From Andalucia godoyi (lineage: Eukaryota > Discoba > Jakobea > Jakobida > Andaluciidae): DNA of 64,000 nt. Shown one piece after another: positions 1-8,700 of this stretch (positions are counted from its first letter, which is position 1; every line of letters starts with the position of its first letter). Where the stretch lies: positions 84,062-148,061 of the forward strand of contig VRVR01000055.1 of assembly GCA_009859145.1 (NCBI GenBank), read 5' to 3'. A program made the position numbers and the translations under genes. The notes beneath the pieces were generated by a model. That model had not been told where the DNA came from. It did no database searches and saw only the letters and a list, made by a program, of their open reading frames with translations.

Positions 1-360
1 CTGCGACAAATTACCAAGCGACGGCGGAATCGATCCCGTCAACTGGTTAGAATCCAAGTACAAGATCTGAAGCTGCGACAAATTACCAAGCGACGGCGGA
101 ATCGATCCCGTCAACTGGTTGTAATCCAAATACAACTGCTGAAGTTGCGACAGATTACCAAGCGACGGCGGAATCGATCCCGTCAACTGGTTAGAATCCA
201 AGTACAAGATCTGAAGCTGCGACAAATTACCAAGCGACGGCGGAATCGATCCCGTCAACTGGTTGGAATACAAGTACAAGAACTGAAGCTGCGACAGATT
301 GCCGAGGGACGCAGGAATCGATCCCGTCAACTGGTTGGAATCCAAATACAACTGCTGAAG
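1..360. repeat. 72-bp tandem repeat encoding LRR units
   Basis: Units start at 1, 73, 145, 217 and 289, with a diverging unit at 361. Each starts with CTGCGACA or a close variant and carries the shared core GGAATCGATCCCGTCAACTG. The exact 72-nt period equals one 24-residue LRR on the minus strand. The near identity of units, including third codon positions, indicates recent unequal crossing-over or slippage. Units 1 and 3 share the same variable segment (AGAATCCAAGTACAAGATCT), which hints at duplication of two-unit blocks. Confidence 0.95.
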
Positions 361-1206
361 GTGCGATAGATTCCCAAGTGAAGCGGAAATTGTGCCAATT
401 AGATTGTTTGAACGTAAATGGATATAAACAATGTTCCCAAGTGAATCACAATTGTATCCGTCAAGCGGAATAGAGCAGCATGCATTGGAAAATTGCAGGG
501 GCAAAGACGGTCCCCAATTGATCGGATACCAGTTCGGACCACCTGTACTCGCATATAGATCAACAAGCACGGCACAGTCTGGTGCATACGAAACAGAGCT
601 GAAAGAACGAACAGAAACACCCAGAGCCAAGCCATCGTCATCGTTCACAGAAAGTAGACTACGAGTTCGACGAGCTTCAGCACGACGAAAACTCAGCTTT
701 TGATGCATTTTCTTTCCAACAAATGGTTGTCCAATCAGGTTCACGGCTGACTCAAGATGGATCGATTGAGCAAACATCGACTTGTGCAAACTGTCATCTG
801 AACGACTCGTCGAAGAATCTTGCTCACTAGGAAACGCACCTTTAGGAATAACGGTCACACCATCCCTTTCCGATCGCTGAAGCCGACTGATTAGCCCGGT
901 AGCAAACCCAAAGATGCTGTCTTCTACCGTTCCAAGCATCGCTGCATCGAAATGCCGTTCCAACTCTTCCCACCAGCTTGCATTTCTCACAGTTGCGAGC
1001 AACATCCACCGTGTCGAATCCGAGGACAAATCCACATGACGTCCAAAGCTATCCCGCAAAAGTTGCTGTTTGAGCGGCAACACAACACTGGGAGGAAGCA
1101 ATCCGATTCTTCCCTCAAAAACAATCTTTGTGGGAGTGCAGCAAACCAGGCAGCAAGTTGATGACAACAGAAACAAGAAAAAAAGACCGAGGGAGGCAGC
1201 GAACAT
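1..1206 (-). CDS. LRR-EGF-multispan receptor, N-terminal part (runs off left edge)
   Basis: An open frame of 402 codons runs from an ATG at 1206 to the window edge without a stop. It begins with a hydrophobic signal peptide (MFAASLGLFFLFLL), then the family motif RIGLLPP, which also follows the signal peptide of the receptors at 5741 and 10487. A Cys-bearing cap (APDCAVLVDLYASTGG, then NACCS and YNCDS) precedes plant-type LRRs of the form NQLTGSIPxSLGNLSQLQ. At least five 24-residue LRRs are visible before the edge. By homology the missing part should hold more LRRs, EGF-like motifs and a multispan membrane domain. No kinase is expected, because the two complete family members lack one. Expected role: cell-surface recognition. 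The family assignment is secure; the ligand and the intactness of the rest are unknown. Confidence 0.88.
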   Translation of the reverse strand, partial: MFAASLGLFFLFLLSSTCCLVCCTPTKIVFEGRIGLLPPSVVLPLKQQLLRDSFGRHVDLSSDSTRWMLLATVRNASWWEELERHFDAAMLGTVEDSIFGFATGLISRLQRSERDGVTVIPKGAFPSEQDSSTSRSDDSLHKSMFAQSIHLESAVNLIGQPFVGKKMHQKLSFRRAEARRTRSLLSVNDDDGLALGVSVRSFSSVSYAPDCAVLVDLYASTGGPNWYPINWGPSLPLQFSNACCSIPLDGYNCDSLGNIVYIHLRSNNLIGTISASLGNLSHLQQLYLDSNQLTGSIPASLGNLSQLQFLYLYSNQLTGSIPPSLGNLSQLQILYLDSNQLTGSIPPSLGNLSQLQQLYLDYNQLTGSIPPSLGNLSQLQILYLDSNQLTGSIPPSLGNLSQ

Positions 1207-1602
1207 CACGAAATGAATGTGGGAAAACTACGATTGAAGAAATTTTTATAAACTGATTCGGCTTTTGCGAAGTTTAAAGGTTGCACACCCAGCGCATCTC
1301 AAGCAGACAAGGAGGGGGGAGGGGGGGAGCTTGGAAATTGCAAACGAGGCGGTCCTGGAATCAGGACTACTGCCCCACAGGGACACGCCGGTTAACCTAA
1401 CCGAGCCAAATCCGGTTATTGGTTAACAACCGGTTAACAACCGGTTAAAATCCTGGCATAATGCAATCTGGGCGGAGATAATCGATCCCAGCGACTTGCA
1501 GCATTTTATTTCCATTTCCTCCAATGTTTTTATTTTATTTTTTGATGATGTCAGTATTGTTTCTTTTTCAGCTTTGTCATCTCTTTTGAAACAATTCTTC
1601 CA
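1207..1602. other. Intergenic; 5' flank of hAT element with GGTTAAC repeats
   Basis: This stretch holds a G-rich tract (about 1312-1329) and, at about 1389-1448, several copies of CCGGTTAAC/GGTTAACAACC arranged directly and as palindromes. Such clustered short motifs upstream of a transposase resemble the subterminal transposase-binding repeats of hAT elements. I could not find a convincing matching inverted repeat on the right side of the transposase gene, so the ends of the element are not called. Confidence 0.4.
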
Positions 1603-3444
1603 ATGGTTGTTTTGTCTGCTGAAAGAAAGCAAGCTCTGGTTGCGCTTCTCGCTTCTGAGGGGTACAAGACCGTGGAGAATTGCCGTTCATGGGTAGGACC
1701 GTATTTCATGATCGATGCCGATAAAAAGCATGCACGATGCCTCCTCTGCGCGCATGAAGACAAAATTTATCGAATTCGATTCCAGACATCGAATTGTGCA
1801 TATCATCTACAGCACTCTCATGGACTGCCCCTCCCTTCCGAAACGTCGGTTTCCGGTCCTTCGACGGTGTCTAGTTTGCCCTCCCTATTCGAGCGGATGC
1901 GAAAGAACGAAGTGCAGCGAAAGACACTGCTCGCTTTAGCTTTTGCTGAGGGACGCCTTTGTTACAGCATTCTACGTGTACCTTCTGTCAGGAAAGCTTT
2001 TGGCATAAGTGTTTCAGAGCATACTATGAAAAAAGAAATTCGCAAGCTGGCAGCTGAAGTTCGTTCTGAAGTACTTCAACGCATCAAGAACAGTTATGCA
2101 GCTTGTCTCATGTGTGATTCTACACAAGCTGATAATACAACCGGATCTTGGTTGAACTTTTGTGTGGTGTACGGAAAGCAGTCGTTTTTCTTCAAGGGAC
2201 TTCTATGGACAGAATCGCTTACCGGGGATAGAATCTGTGAGCTACTGCGGCAGGTTGTGGAAGAGATTGAAAGTAGTGCTAGAGTTATTGTTGTTTCGTT
2301 TTGCTCGGATAACGGTTCCAATTTTGTTAGCGGCATTGAGGGGTATATAGCGCAGTATCGTCCATGGGCGTTCTTCGTCCGATGTGCTGCGCATTCTATC
2401 CAACTCATTGTGAAAGACGCCATTTCACAACAGCTGCCTGACATAATGCAGCAGATGGCAGCGTCTCTTGCACCCTTTCGGCAACAGCAGGTTCAAAAGA
2501 TGTTTCGAACTGTCCAGGAAATGCAGCCGGCGACGACAGCGCTGAGAATTATTAAACCCGTTGAAGTTCGGTGGAACTCTTTTTACGATGCAGCAAGGCG
2601 TATTCTGGACCGCTGGCCCGCATATGTAAGCGCCGTGAGTGGTACTACTGTTGCTGGTCAGTTTTGTACCGAAACGTGGAAGAATAAGTTGACCGCCTTC
2701 TGCACCGCAATGAAGCCATTTGCTGCTGCCACCGATGCAGTTCAAGCAGATGCTTTCCAGGTGATTTCCTTATGGGACGTTATGTCTAAAGCCGGTAGCG
2801 AAGTGGTAGAGATTGCACGTTCCACGGAAGATTCCTTGACTCGCGAAATCTGCATCGCACTTAAGAATGCATATTGCTCGCGTTGGCATTCAAACTTGAA
2901 TCATTCGCATTTGTCGACTATCCTCACTTTTTTGGATCCTGGAAAGCGGCGGACGCTGAACATCCAACGATTGCAGATGGATTCCCGCTCCAAATTTGTC
3001 AGTTTTTGTCTTGGATTCATTCTTAAGAAAGAGTCCCCATCATCGACTGAAGTTGCCGTTCGTACAACCGCAATATCTTTGCAAATCGAACGCGAGTTGG
3101 GAGATTATACCTTGTCTGCTAATGTATTCTCCCATCTACGTTCTTTCGAAACAGATTTCATTACTTACTGGACCGCTGCTCTTAACCGTGATTTGCTTAT
3201 TGCTGGTGCGGTATTGGCTATGGCTGATATTGCATGCACTCAGGCAGATGTTGAACGTACTTTTTCCGTCGAAGGACAGCTTGTTGATGGAAGACATAAC
3301 ATTTCATTTGAATTGTTGGAATGCGAAATGACGATCCGATTAAATGCACGGCATGTATTGGGGGATGTCATGGAATCCCTGAAGCGGGACACTGCAGAAA
3401 TGAGTTCTTCTTCACTCAGCGGAGACGAAGAGGTACAGGAATAA
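1603..3444 (+). CDS. hAT-superfamily transposase
   Basis: The protein has 613 residues from an ATG. It starts with a BED-type zinc finger (C46-x2-C49 ... H68-x4-H73). The RNase H-like core follows with the hAT signatures: CDSTQAD (first Asp), SFCSDNGSNF (second Asp), and FVRCAAHSIQLIVKD, which matches the conserved Cys-x2-His segment before the inserted helical domain. The C-terminus carries the hAT dimerisation region (QADVERTFSVEGQLVDGRHN). No internal stop is present and the length is normal for the family, so the gene may still be functional. AATAAA overlaps the stop codon. Known role of the family: cut-and-paste transposition with 8-bp target duplications. I could not identify terminal inverted repeats, so mobility of this copy is not shown. 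Confidence 0.92.
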   Translation: MVVLSAERKQALVALLASEGYKTVENCRSWVGPYFMIDADKKHARCLLCAHEDKIYRIRFQTSNCAYHLQHSHGLPLPSETSVSGPSTVSSLPSLFERMRKNEVQRKTLLALAFAEGRLCYSILRVPSVRKAFGISVSEHTMKKEIRKLAAEVRSEVLQRIKNSYAACLMCDSTQADNTTGSWLNFCVVYGKQSFFFKGLLWTESLTGDRICELLRQVVEEIESSARVIVVSFCSDNGSNFVSGIEGYIAQYRPWAFFVRCAAHSIQLIVKDAISQQLPDIMQQMAASLAPFRQQQVQKMFRTVQEMQPATTALRIIKPVEVRWNSFYDAARRILDRWPAYVSAVSGTTVAGQFCTETWKNKLTAFCTAMKPFAAATDAVQADAFQVISLWDVMSKAGSEVVEIARSTEDSLTREICIALKNAYCSRWHSNLNHSHLSTILTFLDPGKRRTLNIQRLQMDSRSKFVSFCLGFILKKESPSSTEVAVRTTAISLQIERELGDYTLSANVFSHLRSFETDFITYWTAALNRDLLIAGAVLAMADIACTQADVERTFSVEGQLVDGRHNISFELLECEMTIRLNARHVLGDVMESLKRDTAEMSSSSLSGDEEVQE

Positions 3445-3543
3445 AACATTATTGAGTTCTCATTACATACATAGGTTTTGGTGATTACAATGACATATCA
3501 GATAAAATAATTACAACAATTGCATATTATAATGATACATATA

Positions 3544-5297
3544 ACCCTTTCCCGGGCCTAGTTGTCCCGCTTGTACGGCAGTCATGAGGCGAGCAAACAG
3601 TCAAATTCAGAAAACCTCTGGTTCTATTTCAGCGAATTCCGGCATTTTCAGTTCTGTTTTTAGCCTCCTTCTCTCCCTCCACATTTTTTTGGGCGCCATA
3701 CAAAACTCCACAGCAATGCTTTCCTTTTCATGCACCCCTTGATGGGGTTGTTTTCCTTTTGTAAAGACGACTGCAGGAATATGGAGACCACCTTGCCAAG
3801 CAATTCCAATGTCCTTCGTGTTTCGGAGGACAACCGTCATCCGGAGAATGATACGCAGATCGTTGCACGTAGAAATGTGTCTCCAAATCGTCCTTCCAAG
3901 TATCGAAAATACACCCTGGAACAGAGACAGAGGGTGTGCGAACTTTATGAAGACGGCGATGATATGACAAAAGTGGACACAATCTTGAATGTCAACCCAA
4001 AGACTGCATCGGAATGGATCCGAAAGTACGAGCACACAGGAGAGTGTGCGCCTCACCAGCGGGGCGGTGCCCGACGATGCATCATTGATGAGCTCATGGG
4101 CAAAGAAATCGAGACATTCTTTGCAGAGCACAGTGCTGCTACTCTCGATCAGTGCGAGGCATATTTGGCGACGAAGTTCTCGGAGACCATTCTCGACTCC
4201 AATGGAAATGCAGTGCGGAAGGAAACCAGACCGATACCAAAGCCCACAACGATCTGTGATTATGTGAACAAGCACGGCCTGTGCTTTAAGATTGCGAAGG
4301 TCATCGTGCCACAACAACAACAACCGGATGACCAATTGATCGAAAAACGAAGAGCGTACGCCGAATGGTTCTGCCACCTTCCACTACGTGCGCAATCACG
4401 AGTTGTGTTTGTTGACGAATTCTACGTGGACTATCGGTTGCATCGCTCAAAGGCTCGGGGTGCCACCGGTGTAAAGCCACGTGTGCTCATCCCAGCCAAA
4501 CAGAACGTGAAGCTGAATATCGTGGCCGCGGTCTCTGCCGATCTCGGTGTTGTTTTGTACAAGACGTACGCGGCACGTGATCTGAAACAGTTCACGAAAG
4601 AGAAACGACGCAAGAATGGTGAAAACAAGGAAAATGAAGAAATTCGCTCTTCAGTGTCCACTGCAGCTGCTGGTGATGATTCTGTGCGAGGAACCACCGG
4701 ACAACTGTTCCAAAGCTATTTGATGGAATTGAAAGCAAAGCTCATGAAGAACGGAGACGATGACCGATTCGTGATTTTCGACAACTACCGGACACATGCA
4801 GACAAATTCACGCTTCCTGCTTTCGAAGGATCGCGTCTGGTGCCGCATTTTCTTCCTCCGTGGTCTCCATTTTTGAATCCAATCGAGAATGTCATCGGAC
4901 ATGTGAAAGGAGTGATACGTACCGCGTGGGCAATGCTGTCTACGAGTATTGAGCAAGTGGCATCTCATGAGTTGCAGCCATATGAAAAACTCGCGCAAGC
5001 AAGAGAGAGAATTCTTCGAGAAATTCTGGATGACGCATTTCATGCAGTATCCGTGGAAGCTGTAAGCTCGTACGCTGAGAAGTCTCGTTCATATTTGCCG
5101 GATTTATTGCAGAAGAAACCAATAACAAACTGGGACTGACACAACCAGTGCCAGCAGCATTTCCAATAAAAAACCTTCGTAACCAGGTGGCTGAAAAGCA
5201 GTCCAACGAGCTGAAGTTGAAAATTGGAAAAACTGTAAATTCAGGACACTTGGCTTGTATGAGCAGAAGATGTCCTGGATGTGGCTCGGGAAAGGGT
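3544..5297 (+). mobile_element. Tc1/mariner-like DNA transposon, complete with TIRs
   Basis: The ends are inverted repeats: left ACCCTTTCCCGGGCC, right GGCTCGGGAAAGGGT, with one mismatch in 15. Each end is flanked by TA (3542-3543 and 5298-5299), the target duplication typical of Tc1/mariner/IS630 elements. The element is about 1.75 kb and encodes one transposase. It sits directly downstream of the hAT gene, so it may have inserted into the 3' part of that element, which would explain why the hAT right end is hard to find. Confidence 0.9.
3730..5139 (+). CDS. Tc1/mariner-like (IS630-type) transposase, DD34E
   Basis: This is a 469-residue protein. Residues about 55-115 form a homeodomain-like helix-turn-helix (YTLEQRQRVCELYEDG ... 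TASEWIRKY) for TIR binding. The DDE_3 catalytic domain follows: first Asp in VVFVDEFYVD (about residue 228), second Asp in RFVIFDNYRTHA (about 350), and Glu in PPWSPFLNPIEN. There are 34 residues between the second Asp and the Glu, i.e. DD34E, the Tc1 pattern. A charged insertion (about 290-325, KEKRRKNGENKENEE) interrupts the core. The first ATG is used; METTLP at 3781 is an alternative start. AATAAA lies at about 5166. The frame is intact and the TIRs are well matched, so recent activity is plausible. Confidence 0.93.
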   Translation: MHPLMGLFSFCKDDCRNMETTLPSNSNVLRVSEDNRHPENDTQIVARRNVSPNRPSKYRKYTLEQRQRVCELYEDGDDMTKVDTILNVNPKTASEWIRKYEHTGECAPHQRGGARRCIIDELMGKEIETFFAEHSAATLDQCEAYLATKFSETILDSNGNAVRKETRPIPKPTTICDYVNKHGLCFKIAKVIVPQQQQPDDQLIEKRRAYAEWFCHLPLRAQSRVVFVDEFYVDYRLHRSKARGATGVKPRVLIPAKQNVKLNIVAAVSADLGVVLYKTYAARDLKQFTKEKRRKNGENKENEEIRSSVSTAAAGDDSVRGTTGQLFQSYLMELKAKLMKNGDDDRFVIFDNYRTHADKFTLPAFEGSRLVPHFLPPWSPFLNPIENVIGHVKGVIRTAWAMLSTSIEQVASHELQPYEKLAQARERILREILDDAFHAVSVEAVSSYAEKSRSYLPDLLQKKPITNWD

Positions 5298-5299
5298 TA

Positions 5300-5740
5300 G
5301 TGTACTCATGTCGGTGGATGCTCCGAATAGCTGGCAGTATTAATAATTAAACGTTTCGTCTTGTTCTCTTCGGTTTCCTTGTTCGGATCGCACACTCGTA
5401 ACAAGAGAACGCACTCCATGCATCCTTTTCCGAGTATCTTTGTCGAGCCTCACACCGTATTGATTCTCCATGGACGCAATCATGGTGGCAGTACCGTTTC
5501 AGGAATACCAGGTGCGATTGCAGGAAACAATAGGCGGGGAGATGTTTCCGTCCCACACAACCTCGGCATTTTCTGCTCTGGCACACGATGTCATGTGCTG
5601 TCAGCAGCCCATCATCTCTGATCGACACGATGTGCAGCAAGGATCGCTCTCGAGGATTTTGGAAGATGATTTCCGTTTCAATCTCTCTTTCCTTCCTCGT
5701 TGGTCTTCCCCAAAAAGCGAATGTATTCATCCGTGTGCAA
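5300..5740. other. Intergenic, upstream of LRR receptor
   Basis: No supported gene was seen. Overlapping short ORFs on both strands (for example 5347-5730 minus) have no recognisable domain. The receptor frame is open upstream to 5588, but this leader is not hydrophobic and precedes a proper signal peptide, so it is treated as 5' untranslated or promoter sequence. Confidence 0.5.
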
Positions 5741-8700
5741 ATGAAGCAAGCATTGTTGTTTACATTTATTTTGTGCTTGCTTTACGTTCTTGGTCTCGTC
5801 TTTGGACAAAATCGCTCGGCAGCAATTCACAGCTTTCGCGGCAGAATCGGCCTTCTTTCTCCCGCGATCGCAGGCCCTGTCAAGCTCAAAGTTGCCGCTC
5901 AGTTGTCGTGCTCATTGTCCACGGATGCGGAACCAAATGCGTGCATTTTGGCGAGAACGGTCTGGAACTCGTCGTGGTGGGAAGGGGTAGTGCAACTGCT
6001 GGACTCTGCGACCATTCGCTTGGTTGAGGATAGCGTGATTGGACATGTTCACGGATTATTGGACTCAATGGCCACCATGCACAATGTTGCGGTCAACGAT
6101 GGCAATGCTGTGGATGTTCCGAACCACACATTTCCCGAAGTACCAATGGCAACACAATCAACAGCCAAACCAAGGTACAGAGCGAGATCTCGCAGATCGA
6201 CTGCAGCGGGGTATGAAAGTGTCCTTCCAAAGGCTTCACAACGACGGATGGACACAGCAAGTCGGCGGACCCCCTGGAAGGATGTTTCACAGAAATGGAG
6301 AATCAATAACGAGCATCCTCTGCGCAAAAATCGGAAGTTCGAGGTTGTGAGAATGGATGCCAGAGAGCATGTGGCGCTGTCTGCACCATCTTATGAACCG
6401 GATTGCAAAGTGCTGATGGACTTGTACGACTTCACATCTGGCCCTCAGTGGAGTCCTTTCAACTGGGGAAGCCCACTGCCCTCGAATTTTTCCACCGCGT
6501 GCTGTTCGTTGAACCTGGGAGGCATTTTCTGTGAACCTGGAACAGGAAGGGTTCTCGAAATCCTCCTTTCTAGTAATGGGCTTGTGGGAACGATCCCCCC
6601 ATCTCTTGGCAATCTTGCACAACTTGAGGAATTGTGGTTAGACGGAAACTCATTGACTGGGGCTATTCCCTCTTCTCTGGGGAACCTGTCATCGCTTGAA
6701 GTGTTGGTACTGTTTTTGAATCAGCTGACGGGGTCCATTCCGGAATCATTGGGAAACTTGTCGTCGCTTGTAGCCATGGATCTTGATTCGAATTCATTAA
6801 CGGGAGAGATCCCGAATTCGATAGGAAAACTTGTCAAACTCACTTTTCTTGCTTTGTTTTCGAATCAGTTGACTGGGCGCATCCCGTCCAGCCTTGGAAA
6901 CTTGAAAGGCCTCCAGAGCCTGCAGTTAGCGGAAAACCGATTGACAGGATCCATTCCGAATTGGATCGGGGGTCTTCTAAACTTACAGGACCTACGATTC
7001 GAGGCAAACGATTTGAGTGGTTCTATCCCCGATTCCCTGGGCAATTTGTCTGAGCTGCAAGTGCTGGTTTTGGTGGGTAACAGATTCACCGGTCCGATTC
7101 CAGCATCTTTAGGAAGCCTGTCTTCTTTGAAAACATTAGAATTGTGTCCGAACGGACTGACCGGATCCATTCCTTCTACGTTTTCGCGATTAACAGCACT
7201 CCAGCGTTTGCAGTTTGATTCCTGTGGCTTGACGGGGCAGGTGCCAGATTTGTTTCGTTCGATGTCAGATCTTGAGCTACTGACACTTTCTACGAACAAT
7301 TTCGAAGGCAAGCTTCCCGATTCATTGCAATTTCTTCAAGACTTGCGATACTTGGATGTTAGCGCCAACAATTTCGACGGTCCCATTCCGTCGTTCATCG
7401 GCCAGCTCGGCCAATTGCAGACCTTGGACCTTCATGGAAACAAGTTTAGTGGTCCTATTCCTGTTTCCATCGGGAATCTATCTCAGTTACATTATCTTGA
7501 TTTGCACTCGAATCACTTCGAATCCGCGATTCCGGACATTATTGGGTCGCTCTCTCAGCTACTAACATTGGATTTGTCGTCAAACAACCTGGTAGGTACC
7601 ATTCCGAGCAGTATTGGAAGCCTGACTCTGCTTACTTCGCTGAGCTTGCATGCAAACCTGTTACAGGGTTTTCTTCCGGATTCGCTGGGAAATCTTGCGG
7701 ATTTGCAGTTTCTTGATCTCAGTGTGAACAATATTTCTGGTTCGTTTTCGTGCTTCAGCTTGCCTCCGAACATTCAGTCTCTGAACTTGCAGAACAACCA
7801 ATTGTTTGGAGCCATTCCCCAATGCATTTGTAATGTGCAGTCATTGAGTTTTTTGTATTTGGGAGTCAACCATTTCTCTGCGTTTCCTGATTGCTCGACA
7901 CCTTCACTTTCGTTGCTGGATTTGTCGAGCAACAACATTTCATTCTTCCCATTTGATCGAATTGTCGAATTCCAGTCGCTGAAATCGCTCGATCTTAGCA
8001 ACAATGTCCTTCATGGCAAGTTTCCATTGAATGTCTTTCTTGGAGGATTGCGGCTTTCGTCGCTCTCTCTTGCTTACAATAATTATGAGGATGCTTTACC
8101 CATATATGGGTGCAGTTTCTGGAATGGAGATCAAGTCATGACTGTCAATGGTTCCACCGGTCTGGAAGTTGTGGACCTTTCTGGGAACACAATTACGGGC
8201 ATTCCTGGGTTGTACGACGTCACCACAGGAAAACCCTGTGGATTCCCGGGGTATCCTTCGCTGTCAGTACTCTCCCTACAACACGTGGCTGCACCTTCTC
8301 TGTTTCCTGGTTCGGTTGTGAATCTGGCCGGTTCTCAAGGTTTCTTTCCTTACCCTTCGTTCTCGCTCTTGGACATATCTCGTATTGCTCCTGGCTTGGT
8401 CTCTGTTGATGTTTCGCACAACGATTTGGATGCACACCTCGACTATGCGCTGTCCTTGCCTTTGCTGGTCGCGCTGGATTTGTCACACAATCGGATCGCT
8501 CGATTGTCGAGTCTTCCTGAAGCAGACAAAAGGCGGTTTTCGTACGATCCGACGACGTTCTATGCATATAGTGTACAGATGACTTGTCTTCAAGCGCTAG
8601 TGGATGGTGACACACAATTCCAGGCAGATCCGTCCTTCTTCGACTATGAGAATTGTGTGTGTCGATTGGGGTACTTTGGGAAACCGCCGAACTGTTCGAC

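Noticed and set aside
1-360. Regular repeats that could be mistaken for a CRISPR array
   Set aside because: The period is a uniform 72 nt with no unique spacers, and it codes for LRRs in frame on the minus strand.
145-369. Plus-strand ORF of basic repeats
   Set aside because: It is the antisense of the LRR repeat DNA; the minus frame has a signal peptide and family motifs.
1378-3540. Attempt to call hAT terminal inverted repeats
   Set aside because: No left/right pair with an 8-bp duplication could be matched; only subterminal repeats on the left are visible.
3607-4377. 256-codon minus ORF inside the Tc1-like element
   Set aside because: Antisense of the transposase; the plus frame has the full DD34E signature.
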